From assembly GCF_943734655.1 (NCBI RefSeq), contig NC_071354.1, positions 36,791,347 through 36,855,346 of the forward strand: 64,000 nt of DNA. Direction: 5' to 3'. Positions 49,971 through 61,662 of the stretch are shown here, one piece after another. The position numbers and the translations under genes are program-made. The number at the start of each line of letters is the position of its first letter. Position 1 is the stretch's first letter. Under the pieces are notes generated by a model. The model had not been told where the DNA came from. It searched no databases and worked only from the letters and a program-made list of their open reading frames with translations. The stretch comes from Sabethes cyaneus (lineage: Eukaryota > Arthropoda > Insecta > Diptera > Culicidae).

Positions 49971-51690
49971 AATGTGTATAGTACTTTCAAAGGTGATTTT
50001 GCGAACGAACCGAGTTCTTTTTCAAGAGTATCTCTCTTAAGTGGCGACGAAAACTGAAAGTTAGCCACGGTTTGTCGATGTTGATTAAGTTAATTATAAT
50101 ATGTTGCTCAAATTCAATTTATTTGCATTCAAAGTTGCTGACCTTCTACTGAATATTTGATAGAAAAGTACAAATGAAACTTTAAAACCGATCTTCATGA
50201 TGAAGTCATGATCTGTTTTCATGTGAAGCGGCGCGGTTGAAACCGAATTGCTTTATTATTGCGTAACGATTTGCAATTGAAAATGACGTTTTTTCGAGCA
50301 TTTTCAATGATTTCACAATTGTGTTCCTACACAAAATTTTCGTTTTGATCCTCTTTGTTCTTTGCTTTACTCGATTAGGGCACTCGTATATTGAGGCCGA
50401 TCAGAAGTAATCTGTACTCTATTGAACAGTCGGCGACAGTAGCTGCTTCTGCTATGCAATGGGTTCGTATTCCTAGAATCTCGGCATGAAACTTATGGTA
50501 TATTTCGTCAGAAAATACTGGACAGCTCCATCCAATGGAGATCCAAAACTCATCGTCTGATCGCATTTACAAATATTGGTTCATTGCCTTTATTGGCACT
50601 ATCAACACTGTCAGGAGAAATTCTAAAAGACACTCACCTGGATAATTGATACCGGTACTTCCTCACAAAGTTGTGATGAGCGTTGACAACGCAATCGATG
50701 ATGAAGTCGTTGTTGATTTCACTGCAATATTCGATGAAAACTGCAACCTGTTCAGAAGAAATCTCGGAAATCTCTGGCGGTTACAATGTCAGCTCTGATC
50801 GCCACAAAGTATTGTTGGAAGAACAGGAACTCTATAATTGAAAAACAATTAACATTCGTGTTGTCTGAAACAGTTCGCGGAAAATCATACGTGTTATTTA
50901 AGGCGATACCGAAAGTGGCTAACGTTATTATGTTAGTGCGACAAACACTGTAATGTACATCTCATGTGTTCGTTAAAAACCTAAACGTTTATTTGAATAT
51001 TGCATTAGAATTGGTGACATATGTCAAATAGCGGAGCTTGCAAACATAAACAGCTGATCCGCAGCCAACCGCACCGACTACGAACATCCCGAAACATGAT
51101 TTGTTTTCTTTATCAAGGCATTCCGATTCAATCAAGATTAACAGCAGCAACTGAATAATGCGTAGGATCACTAGGATGTTTAATAAATCCGTTTGCATCG
51201 GAGGCCAGTTTTTGATTCCTTTTGTTTGTTTACATCACTCTAAGCTTATCGATGCGGCGAAAGTTGAAAGCTCTTTCAACACTTATTGATGTGACGAAAG
51301 TTTGATACTGTGTTGCTGCTTTTTCGGAAACCGCTAGTACAATGAAATATGTGCGCAACCAAATATCTATTAACCAATTCCAAATTATACATTGGTCGCT
51401 TTTATGAACACGTAATGATCGATATGATCAGTTAAATTTATTTTCCATTAGCAATAATGTTTTGCTGAGCGTTTGTTGATATATAGCAGATCGATAAATG
51501 GAATGACAAGTTTTAGGAAATTATAACAGCACTGGAAGCACTGATTCCGTGGCGAAAGCATGCTCTGCCAATACAGATGCATTTTTAAGGTGCAAAACAA
51601 TACATGCTTCGAACGGTAGCCATTTATCCAGCCATCTTTGAGCCACTTTCGGTTTCCCCTTAAAAATAACTGGTATGCACCCTGGTTGAT
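49971..51690 (+). other. Last intron, middle part
   Basis: No gene recognised. Short antisense frames at 50375-50566, 50989-51198 and 51521-51715 show no known domain and no codon structure that I would defend. Confidence 0.35.
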
Positions 51691-51895
51691 TTACGGTCGG
51701 CTGGCCATGTCGCAACGATGCCGGGCTGTGAAATCTTTTCTCTTCAACGACCTCACCGGAATTAGAAATAGATTAGCTCAACGTGCCGGATAGTTCGATC
51801 AGGGCGAAGCTGACTTGCGAGTAGCGCCCAGAACCGGATCCATTTAAGGGTTCTTCAAACGACACGAGCCACCCCGATTCTAAGCTGCAAAACAG
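51690..51895 (+). mobile_element. 3' fragment of a non-LTR element
   Basis: GGTCGGCTGGCCATGTCGCA followed by RCRAV, FSSTTSPELEID and QRAG-like text is the C-terminal GHVAR region of a retroelement. The same segment, including the FFKRHEPPRF-like end, occurs in debris at 7315-7430 and 36165-36350. Confidence 0.55.
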
Positions 51896-52122
51896 GAAGA
51901 TTAAGTACTTGCTTGAACATGTATTATTCCTTTGTAAACCTCAACCTATTGGATCAATGCCAGGTTCTCTACGTTTTTGATAATCTCTTGAAAAGTTCGC
52001 TTGATGCTGCTTTCGCGTGATGGTGACAAGGAGATTCATGAAGATCAAGAAAACATGAAGAATTTCTGAGCTTCTTCCCACAGGAGTAAAATGGGAGCTA
52101 CCTTTTTTAATCAATTCGATCT

Positions 52123-53763
52123 TTACAAGAATAAGAACCAGCTAACAACTATTAAATTTTGGTTTGACCCGTTCGTTCTTTTGTTGATCTGAGTCAGTAG
52201 TTGTAAGTTCTTTTCTGAGCTTTTGTCAGATTTATTTTCCACAGTGTGGTTTTCAGCATGAACAGGACCGTTCCGAGAACCACCAAGTGGAGCAAATGTT
52301 TCGCTGAATGGCACGATCCTTTTGCAAAAAATGATATCCGTAAAGGATTCCATTCTCGGAAGCTGGATTACCTGGATTAATATAGTGAATTACAAATAGG
52401 AATAATATGTTACTTTTATGAAGTTACTTTTTCGAGATCGACCGAAAAAACTGAACCGTTGATCATCGCTTTGGAACCATTGCTATCGTACTCCGCTCGT
52501 CCCGAAATTGCCCGTGAGATATGGTCCTTCTAACTCGAACATGTGTCACATGCCGGCTGATTTGAAGGTGATTCATCCAGGTGGTGCTTGTTTATGTCTG
52601 ATGTAACGGAGTGTCTTGATTGGTTTTCATGGATATGCTGAGCATCTTCGTGTTGAGTGAGTTAGTTGAGTAAATTTTATGTTCAACGTCTTTAACAATT
52701 TGCAGTAGAAACTATAGGAGCAAGATTCTTCGTTTTTCTTCAACTGGAGTTTGTTAAATGAATTGAACATGTTCTGGGCTGGTAGGTTCGAGGGTCCCCA
52801 AAACCAGGCATTGGTTTCTTGTCTCCTTTCAGGTCCTATATTATTGCCACATAAGTTTTTACATCCGCAATTGGTCAAGATTGGTTTCCGATTAGCTACT
52901 TTTCCTTCGCGACGCTTGTTCGCCTCCAATGATCGTTTCGTTAATGCTTTCGGCTTTGGAGTGGTTGATAACACTGGCACCAGTTGAACGTTGGTTTGAA
53001 TCCTTAGTGAATCTGGATCACTTTCCTCGCTTTCCATGTCAGAAGTTCCATAAATTCGCAATAGATCCAAAGCACTAACACGGCAGTATAGGCCAGAAGT
53101 ATTTGTGAAAATACAACCGTTTGAGACCTTCAACTCTTGGAAGCTGTATAACCTTCTTATGATAATTTCTGTTACTGATTAAAATCCTTATTAGAAAATC
53201 AAGTTACTTTTTGTACATCAACTACCAGTACTATTTGCCTTAGACTAATAGATTCTCCATTCTTGCGATATTCAGCGCGAGCGTCCTAAGCTAACCTTAA
53301 ACGCTTTCAATGGCTATTACAAGCCGTATAACCAATCGGTAACTCTTTCAAAGAATGACCTGTCTTTCTTGAATGTTGTTCCGCTGCAGTGTAAACTTGT
53401 AAGAATATTGTTAGTGAACGAATTATTCGTGTTTTTGTAAAATCGTATTCGTTCACGAATGTATTGATGCTGTTCGGTTTTCGACAGACTACAAAACGTT
53501 TCGTTGATAACAAGTCGATCATCTTTGGCCACCGAATCGGAACAATTTCGATGGCATCCACAAAGTACTTGCTTTACCGAATGACCCGGGTTGTCTCTTT
53601 GCTGCTTTTTTGGTCCGTTTCCATGTTTGATCTGAAAAAGCAAAAAACTTGCACTTGAATCCGTGATTCCACTATGGTTATCGCCATAACCGGTAAATTC
53701 ATCATCGGTATTAGCACTGCTACTACTCGACGTTTCACCAAAATATTGCTGTATTAACTCCAT
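52123..53763 (-). pseudogene. Repeated Cys-motif ORFs, probably transposon-derived
   Basis: Three minus-strand frames. 53763-53317 (148 aa) begins MELIQQYFGETSSSSSAN and has VLCGCHRNCSDSVAKDDR then CSLSKTEQHQYIRERIRF. 53133-52627 (168 aa) begins KVSNGCIFTNTSGLYCRVSA and later has LTNCGCKNLCGNNIGPERRQ. 52353-52123 continues with MESFTDIIFCKRIVPFSE. The CGCxxxC block followed by an R-rich helix appears twice, and the pieces alternate, so this looks like a broken tandem copy of a two-domain protein. It resembles multi-copy arthropod proteins of unknown function, from memory only. Confidence 0.4.
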
Positions 53764-54383
53764 TTTCTATATAAAGTTACTGCGTTTTGGATTTACTGCT
53801 CAATCTGTAGATATTTAACCATGCTCAAGATAGAGATCCGAGTCAGCGTTATCTGTGTGTCCGTGCCTAGACATCTGTGTTTAGACATCTAGAAAGTAAT
53901 AATAGTATGATTCTTTTAAAATTAGCGATCAGTCAGACTGTTTTTGATAATCAATAAATAAAATTGATATGTTAAACGTTGTCTAAAGCTAAATAGTTTG
54001 AAGTAATGAACATTTCTACCAATTTTTATCGAAAACCTAAAAGTTTCAGAACTTCTAAGGTCACTTTTAATAAAAAAAAACAATGACTAACTGCGCACAG
54101 AACCGACAAGATGCAATCACATTTCACCTTTTATTGAAACTTTGGATCCTATCACACCGCCGAACTTCACTGCATCCCGTTGCAAAGAAAAAAGCCTACA
54201 CAACCTTCAAAGTCTGTACGACCGAAGCACTTTTCACGCAACCTTATTTACTAACCTTACAGCAGCCCCATTGCAAAACCACCTATAGAGTTCTAGCTAG
54301 TTCAGCCACCTAATTTCCATTTCTCTGTATTCTACCCGCGTTTTGCTTGAACATGCAACTCCCGCGCGTATTTTTCATTGTAG
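53764..54383 (+). other. End of the last intron
   Basis: AT-rich intron leading to the last exon. The plus frame at 54083-54313 has no recognised domain. The acceptor at 54381-54383 (TTTCATTGTAG) is well placed. Confidence 0.4.
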
Positions 54384-54468
54384 AAACGAAGTCAAACCCA
54401 AGTACGCCAAACAAACAGCAGCCCCCGCCGGTACAGGACTCACAGCCTACGATACTATGGCAGTGTAA
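54384..54468 (+). CDS. Dscam1: Dscam1 exon 24, last coding exon
   Basis: Acceptor TTTTTCATTGTAG. It completes Arg, then NEVKPKYAKQTAAPAGTG, LTAYDTMAV and TAA at 54466-54468. TAYDTMAV is the conserved Dscam1 C-terminus; MAV at the end fits a class II PDZ ligand pattern. If exon 23 is skipped, the same exon is read in another frame as ETKSNPSTPNKQQPPPVQ and so on to a stop at 54473-54475. Confidence 0.93.
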
Positions 54469-56220
54469 TCTGTAAATGGTCAACCAAACGACCAGTGACG
54501 AGTAGCAGCCAACGGACGGCCGCCAACCATCAGTAGGCCTCCGCTAGAAAGATCAATAGACAACCCCCATGCTTCCAGCTCATCACAATCCATTTCCCAG
54601 CTCCAAAATCCTTTTACCGGTCCTGTCTGCTAGACTGATCCGCCGAACTTATACAAAATAAATGATGACTCGCACCACAGTTACGGGACCATCCGGCGGA
54701 ACTCACTGTCACTGTGGCGCAAGCGGCAGAAATCAAACTTTCGCTGAATCATCAAAACATCATCCTCATCAGCAATCAGATCCGAGCAGATTGTCGTCTA
54801 TTGTACAATTATTCTTACAGCAAACAAACTTGTATCGATCACATATGGTTTGAACCCAGTGTCTGTCTATGTACGTACATATAAGTGTAAAGTCTTCACA
54901 ATGAGTGTAATCTAGGTTTTATTCATTTAACTGTTTTAATTATTTGTGATAGCAGCTAGGTTTACGAGCGAAACGAAATCTGAATCCGGAATATGATTGC
55001 ACCGGTAATACCCAACTCACATGTATATCGAACCAAGAGCATGATAAAGCCAACTAATCCTGACCCTACTCAAATTTTACCGAAACAAGAAATAAACATC
55101 ACTAGAATCACTATCAATTTACAACCTTAAGTAAGAAATTCTACCTTTAACCGACAGCTATAATATACATACATTTTAGATTCCTTCGATGATACACAAG
55201 CACGATAGCCCGAGCCGAGGAGCGGCCGGATAGTTTGAAAGTAAAACAAAAAAAAAATAAAATAAAATTTCAAATCAATCAAATATAGCAACCAATCATC
55301 TAGCGATGATAGTGTTACATGATGTAATTTAGAACTGCCACCGCACAAGCAGATCAGGCAGAGCATAAATGCATTATACATACATGCATTATACACACAC
55401 ACCACAACAAATATCGCCCCCTTGCGGCGGCATATGGTATTAGGCAAGCTAGAAAGAGTGAGATAGCCCGACGGCGACAATGAGAGAGAAAACGAGAGAG
55501 CGATAGAGAGAAGGATGACCTAGTGTAAGAGTTTATCAATCATATATATGCATGGTAACCACACACCCTGCCACCGCTACTGAATAAAAACGTGAATGTA
55601 ATTTCCTCGTCCCACTAGTCCTACTAGTATCGAATAATGTGAGGCACCGCTATGTGAACAATTTAGCGTAACACGACGGTAACTTATATTTCACCGTCGC
55701 GTCGCGTCAGTCGATTTGATGAAATGTAGTAGGACAAGGATGGCGTTATATGAAAGCTGCGCGAGTTGGTTGTCTCAGGACGGAAAAGCTGTAGAGCACA
55801 GCGCTTATTTTTGGGTTTGAAAAGCTGATGGCCTGCTATGTTATGTGTGGTTTTAGACTCATAAGTTTTTCTTTTGTGCTTATATTATTTAACACACAGG
55901 GTAGAAACAAAAATCTAAGCTTTAATTTTTTTGCTTCCATATGCGAGCATATCTTTAGTGTTTTTAAAGTTTAATTTAATAGGTTTAGGTTCTAGGCTGC
56001 GCCTGCCCATTCCGGTGGGGCTGCCCAGTCAAACGTTTACGCGGTAGAGTCGATTAGGATAACAACAACCAGATGCTGTGAGAAATGAAAATACCAAAAA
56101 ATGTTAAACGAACAAGACATGAGATAGGGGAACGACGATTGCTCAATTTTTCTACCAAGTACGTGGATGCCCTTCCATACTGCAAGCAAAACAAAAATGG
56201 GAGGGAGATGAATGTTTGTT
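54469..56220 (+). other. Dscam1: Proximal 3' UTR
   Basis: Noncoding after the stop. AATAAA signals occur at 54657-54662 and 55583-55588. CA-rich and GAGA-rich stretches (55380-55530) are present. Antisense frames here have no recognised domain. Extent of the transcribed part is inferred. Confidence 0.5.
54657..54662 (+). terminator. Dscam1: Candidate proximal poly(A) signal
   Basis: AATAAA 189 nt after the main stop codon; the first canonical signal downstream. Use would give a short 3' UTR. It is not distinguishable from chance AATAAA without transcript ends. Confidence 0.35.
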
Positions 56221-56416
56221 AAGGTGCGTTTAGACTGGGCAATTTTTTGGAAACATGTGGAATGCAACATGTGGTGTGCAGCATGTTGTTAGTTGTTACT
56301 CAATGTTGCTCTGTCGCCACCTGAACATTTGTTATACGTTGCCATGCTGCTTGGAAACATCGGGCAACAGTTTGGAAAAAGTTGCCTGCCACATGTTGCC
56401 AATCTAAACGCACCTT
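56221..56416. mobile_element. MITE, AAGGTGCGTTTAGA family
   Basis: About 196 bp. AAGGTGCGTTTAGACTGGGC at the left end and the inverse GCCAATCTAAACGCACCTT at the right. Internally ACATGTGG/CCACATGT and related blocks are also inverted. It lies in the presumed 3' UTR or just downstream. Confidence 0.78.
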
Positions 56417-59332
56417 TAGAGCTAACAAGAAAAAAAAACGAAAAACGAGCACCCAAATGTAGCGTTAGAGAGCTTTCCGGTAGAAAAAAAGATTCGTAGT
56501 ACATAGCGCCCTTGTTCGATGTTAGAACTAATTTATGCTTATGTAACCGTTTTTAATTTTGGAAGTGACCAACAGGTAGATCAAAAACGAAAATACAGGA
56601 TTGACCAAAAATGATCCAGAATTAAAGCAAGAATTTTTCTTATAAAAGAGCTTATGAATTTTAGATTTCGAATACAGATTGAATTGCAGCAAAATTTCCG
56701 ATTTACTTTTACTTACATTTTTGGCAACTGGACAATGATATTAAAATTACCTGTGATGAGGTTTCCCAGCAGGTCACTATCACTTTTTATGTCAACTCTG
56801 TACTATTAGATATTAACGATCCACTTTGCGGATAATCTTGTCCTCCATATTTCCTTTACACCAGTGAATAAATTTAAATTTGCGTAAAAACTCTGTCCAC
56901 AAATAAAAAATGGTTACCCACTTTTCCCACATGTAAAACTTTCTCAAAAAGCTTGGTTAATTTTCTATACCAACGCACAGGTTGCTACGTTCACCTTCAA
57001 TTTCGTTATGAACATTACAAAGTCTCATTTAGGATCCAACCAGATTAACCGTCAATGAAACGGTACGTCATTGAATTGTGTGAATTGTAAAAGCCGTTTC
57101 AACTTCAAATTTCTCGATTTTAGTCATAATAGCACACTAACCATTTCTACATTTATGGACAGAACTTTCGCTCTTCGGATGCCTTCCCTTCCATACTCTG
57201 ACGGTTGTGAATTAGGTCCAACCCTTTAAAACTGCCTTCGATATCGGTTCGATTCCTCGAGATGACGCGTCCTTCGAAAGAGATTAGCTTATATGTATTA
57301 TTATCCGAACTACACCGTAGCAACTGTACTAGCAGTAGAGAAAGTAAAATCGCACTCGCAACGTCTGTCCTGAGATAACCACTAATCGATACAACAATAG
57401 CGTGACAAAACGGGCAAATTAAGAGCAAATGAAGAAGCATTTATATAAATAATATTATCCTTTTTGCTAGGTATGTTTATATATAACTAATAACGACTAC
57501 AAGTTACTGTAAACGATTAAAATACTTCCTACTCAAGTAACCCTTAACACGCATACACGCAAGATGAAAGGAAAAAAAACTCTTGGACTCAGTTATTACG
57601 AAATATACTAACACAAAAATTAATAAATCACTTTTGTAATTTATTGAATAATAGACAAGTAAGAGTATAGGAACAAATTTTTATACTGTGTGATGAAATT
57701 TTTCGGTACACTTAAGTTTTCCATTCTTCCGCTTCTTTGTAAAAATTATACTTCTGTACTTTGTAATGTCTGTTTTTTGAAGTTCGAAGATCTGATGAAA
57801 AAAAAACAAAGTGATTGAACAAATTTATTTGGTAAACAAAAAAAAGTAAACTAAAGACTATCGTGATGAACAAAATTATTGCTGAGAATAAACTCTACCA
57901 AGCATATAACTGTATCGCATTTGGTACTAAACTTAGTATACCCACAGCAGACATGACATACCGCAGATTCAAAAGAAACAAAATTAAGCAAACAAACCTA
58001 TAGTAAAGTTACTGGATAAACAAATACCGATGTTGATTGAACTAAAACAAAATTATAGAACTTAGCAAGTTGAAAGAAAAAAATTGTACTGTTTGGACAA
58101 AAGAAACAAAAAAAAACTAACGAAACAAGTAAAACCACAGAAATCAAATATTGAAAGTTGTTTGGAACAAAACTCATGTAGCAAATCGAACCACGAGCAG
58201 TTATACATTTACAGACATTCCTAGTCCTCCTACCCGCCACTTTTCCGAACCGTTTCGTATTCTTCTGCAGAATGATGCATATATTCTCTAGTCAAAATTT
58301 CAGCTTGAACGACTAACATACCGGACGTTTTAGGTCCTGTACCCGAGTGCCATAACCATTAAACTGTCAGTTGTATCGTGCATTTTACCTATTCAATGCC
58401 ATTTTGTTTTACCTATCCATTAAACAACGATTCTTCTCTTGAATAACACATATAGAAAAAAAACGCTGCTCGATACAAACAAAACAAATTAATCAAAACA
58501 CATGCAATTGTGTACAAAGTCATTACGTAGTTGTTGCGTTGCCTCTCCCTTGCTTAGAAATTGATGAGTCAATATATTTCTAAAACGATCCATCACAAAA
58601 CGATACGAACAGCGCGCAGAAATGGATGATGATAGTTGGTTTAGTGTGGCTCAAACAATATTATCTACTTTCAAACTTACAACAGGTCGTTCGAATAATA
58701 ATTTACCGCAGAGCCACATTATTAAGTAGCATTTTACCACACAGACAGCTTAGTTGCTAGCATTATTAACATTCTAACGACATAGCCGCTTCAGCTGTTG
58801 ATGAAAATTGTCACGAAAGTTTTCAGCAATGGGCGAGTTAGCGGATAACACACAAACGATGATTTTTAAACGTAAAATAAACTTTTCCATGCTGCGATAC
58901 GGTATGAATTAAAAAAAAAACGATGATATATGAGACAGCGCAAACCAACAAATAATAACCCATCAAATTGAATGTAGTTGTATCAGCTCGCTTTACTATG
59001 GAATCAGAAGTAACAAACCGAAGGAAAAAAACTCTTAAAAATCGCAACTGGCAATTAACATTTAAAAAAAAGTCAAGCATGATTATTATCATTAAAATCA
59101 GCTAAAAAATATTGATAGCAAACAAAACAGCAAACAACATCTAATTTGTGAAATCGTAATGAAGAAAGTAACGTACACACAGACACAAGTGAAACAACTG
59201 AATCATTATAAAATAAATTCGAAAAACCAGAAATAAAAAAATAGCAAAATTTTACACCGATTGTTTTTTACTTTTGTGATTTGTTCGAAACTCCGAACTA
59301 TTCAGCCAAATACCATGTGTTTCATTCAGACT
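56417..59332 (+). other. Dscam1: Possible distal 3' UTR
   Basis: A-rich DNA with many AAAACAAA runs, especially 57800-59250, and AATAAA signals at 59212-59217 and 59232-59237. Neuronal genes, including fly Dscam1, often have long 3' UTRs, so this may be transcribed. No gene is recognised; the antisense frame at 57153-57440 has no known domain. Confidence 0.35.
59212..59217 (+). terminator. Dscam1: Candidate distal poly(A) signal
   Basis: AATAAA at the end of an unusually A-rich, repeat-poor stretch, followed 20 nt later by a second AATAAA. A MITE begins about 120 bp downstream. This could be the end of an extended 3' UTR; it is an inference from composition only. Confidence 0.25.
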
Positions 59333-59523
59333 TACCACTTAAAAAACTCAGCAAAATTTGCCGAGATTTGGACAGCCGAGCGTTCGGTAAAAATTTCAGT
59401 TTTGCTATTCGACGTTTACGGATCTTTACTAACGTTTGGCATCATAAAAAATTTTACCGAACGCTCGGCTGTCCAAATCTCGGCAAAATTTTGCTGACTT
59501 CGGCACTTTTTTTTAAGTGTGTA
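59333..59523. mobile_element. MITE, CACTTAA family, copy 2
   Basis: About 191 bp, ends TACCACTTAA and TTAAGTGTGTA. The arms hold GAGCGTTCGGTAAAAATTTC and its inverse, and the centre TTCGACGTTTACGGATC corresponds to the same site in copy 1 at 25003-25194. Arms differ from copy 1 (GCCGAG versus GCTGAA), so the copies are old or of different subfamilies. Confidence 0.8.
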
Positions 59524-60584
59524 TGTCAATTTTTCCACATAATATAATCGTGGTTTTCGATTTGATAATCGGATAAAACTGATCCGATTCACCATCACCT
59601 TCCGACTTTCACCAAGTATATTTTTATTCTTATTCTTATTAATACCAACACAGCCACAATAAAGGATTCCTGGAAATAATTTTAATTATTTCTGATCATA
59701 GAAATATTTCAAATTATTTTCTTGTCTGTATTAAATATTAACATTTGCAAAATATCAGAGATATATTGCAAATGTTTAATCGGCCAGGCCAACTGTGAGA
59801 CGATTATAAGACGATTATAAGAAATAAATCTTGTGCGAATAAGTTATTCATACATAGATGTATTTCAAAATCAACCGGGGAAGAAGGAACAGGGACGTCT
59901 CGTACCAACCGTTTCTGATTAACTGTAAATTTGTTTCGTTGGGAGTATCTTTGCTAATAAAGGTTAAGTGAAGTGAAACTTGCCGTCACCGTCACATAAA
60001 AATTGTCGTAGAATAACTGGTTCAAGAATCTTCGAAACAAGATGTCCGAAGAATCGAAAACTCTCCCCTCCGGGAAAATAAAACACTCCAAACTTGCCAT
60101 ACATTGCCCTTTGATTTCGCAGTAGAGTATATAAAAAATAAATAAATATAAGGAACGTCCTCACCCGATTTCAAATCTCGTACTCAGATTACATTGCCAA
60201 TCGATGTCAGTTGAATCGGCCATGTCCTTAATTATTTCCGGAATACTGTGGATAAAACGACGAATCTCGATTCAATGGGTAACAGGTTGACAGGTTGACA
60301 GGTATTCAAAGTGTTAGTTCCAGATAGCAACTTCGGGTATGGAGAAAGTATTCCAATATAATTTTGACGTAGGACTACGTCTGTCAGGAAGGTAGCTGGT
60401 ATAGGGTGTCATTCCAAAAAATCTTTCTCGAAAAGTGGTCAGGTTTTGAACGCTAATAGCTTAGTGGTTTTCCGAACGATTTTCCATATTCTTACACCAA
60501 TTGATTGGAAAATCTTCTAAGAATTGACCCAAATGAAGAAAAGTATAGATTCTTGATGTTGAACTATTGAAAAATTCACTACGA
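59524..60584 (+). other. Downstream DNA, nothing recognisable
   Basis: AT-rich. GACAGGTTGACAGGT at 60287-60302 is a small direct repeat. No gene or RNA that I can support. Confidence 0.35.
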
Positions 60585-60915
60585 TGGTCTAAACCTATAC
60601 CAATTTGATATCTGTGCTTGGGAAGCAAGCCAAAACAAGTGACAAAGTTTCCTTATTTCAACAAGATTTCTTAACACCGCGACGCGATTAAACCTAGACC
60701 ATTTTGATGTCCTTGCTTGGGAAGTACGCTAGAAAGAGTGACAAAGACCCCTCGTGCCAACAGATTTCTTACGAACGCGATTAAACCTAGTCCAATTTTA
60801 TGTCTGTGTTAGGGAAGTGTGCCAGAAAAGTTCGTTATCCCAACAGATCGCAAATTCTTTACTGCGAGACGTTTAAACCTAGGCGAATTTGATATCTGTG
60901 TTGGAAAAATGTGCT
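60585..60915 (+). repeat. Degenerate tandem repeat, about 93-bp unit
   Basis: Units start near 60589, 60688, 60781 and 60872 with TAAACCTA followed by ACCAATTTGATATCTGTGCT or close variants, then GGGAAG.A.GCCAGAA and an ACAGATTTCTT block. Spacing is 99, 93 and 91 bp. Inverse copies of the core (CTTCCCAAGCAAAAATATAA, AATTGGTATAGGTTTAAACG) occur near 61866-61905. Confidence 0.65.
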
Positions 60916-61493
60916 ACAGCTGTCCTGTAGTGTTCGGTTATAATATGACTCTGTATGAATACGCTTACGCATGCTTGCCGTTTCATTAGAAGTGTAGTGA
61001 AAAGATGTGCTGTTGATAAAATAGGATTGAATTGGTAAAATCCTTTCAACGTGGGGAACCATGGGTAATAAAAACAATCTTTAATTTCAGTAAGGTAGCA
61101 GGAAAGCAATAGTTTGTGTTCTTGGTTTTTTTTTTAATTGATTCCAAATACACATAGAAATAACTCTGAAATCTTTTGAGGATTGAACGTATGCAATGTT
61201 ACTACTTTGATAAATGTTATATACAACGCATGTAGCATGTATATATGTTGCATATAGCATGTATACATGAAGAATCGAATGATTACAAGCATGGATACAT
61301 GCTACTATCACTACAAAGAGACTTACGTAGTCCTGCGTCACCTATATATGCGGTCGTGTCTTGTACACAACCCCTCTGATTTTACCAGCAATTTGACTGC
61401 AAAACCGAAAAACAAAACTTTGTAAAGATAATCAGTCGAAAGCTACAATAAGAGTGTATCTGTATGGATACAATCTGGCAAAAGGAAAGGATA
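60916..61493 (+). other. Downstream DNA, AT-rich
   Basis: No gene. 61205-61275 is a low-complexity GCATGTATA-type stretch. Confidence 0.35.
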
Positions 61494-61652
61494 CAGAGAC
61501 TGTAGATCACAGAGGCGACAAGGCACTCAAAAACCGCTAAATTTTGAATCAAAACGGAGAGTACCATCACAAATAAAGGCAACTCCCGGTTATGATTCAA
61601 AATTTAGCGGCTTTTGAGTGCCTTGACACCTCTGTAATCTATAGTCTCTGTA
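61494..61652. mobile_element. MITE with 10-bp flanking duplication
   Basis: About 159 bp. CAGAGACTGTAGATCACAGA and ACTCAAAAACCGCTAAATTT on the left are inverted on the right as AAATTTAGCGGCTTTTGAGT and CTCTGTAATCTATAGTCTCTG. GGAAAGGATA flanks it at 61484-61493 and 61653-61662, a likely target site duplication. Confidence 0.82.
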
Positions 61653-61662
61653 GGAAAGGATA

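Larger units (their letters stand above)
279..54468 (+). other. Dscam1: Dscam1 locus, 5' part outside the window
   Basis: Transcription unit of the Down syndrome cell adhesion molecule 1 homolog, a single-pass neuronal and haemocyte receptor. The exons visible here encode part of Ig3, then Ig4-Ig9, four FN3 domains, Ig10, two FN3 domains, a transmembrane segment and the cytoplasmic tail, the standard Dscam order. Exons 1-5, the exon-4 array and the 5' part of the exon-6 array lie upstream. Reading phase is continuous through every constant exon I joined, and all junctions are GT/AG. Exon numbers are mine, chosen so that the Ig7 array is exon 10, as in mosquitoes. The family is known for mutually exclusive splicing and isoform-specific homophilic binding. 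Confidence 0.96.

Noticed and set aside
57153..57440. 95-codon antisense frame with a hydrophobic N-terminus as a secreted peptide gene
   Set aside because: No homolog known to me and no conserved features; it lies in the presumed 3' UTR of Dscam1 on the other strand.
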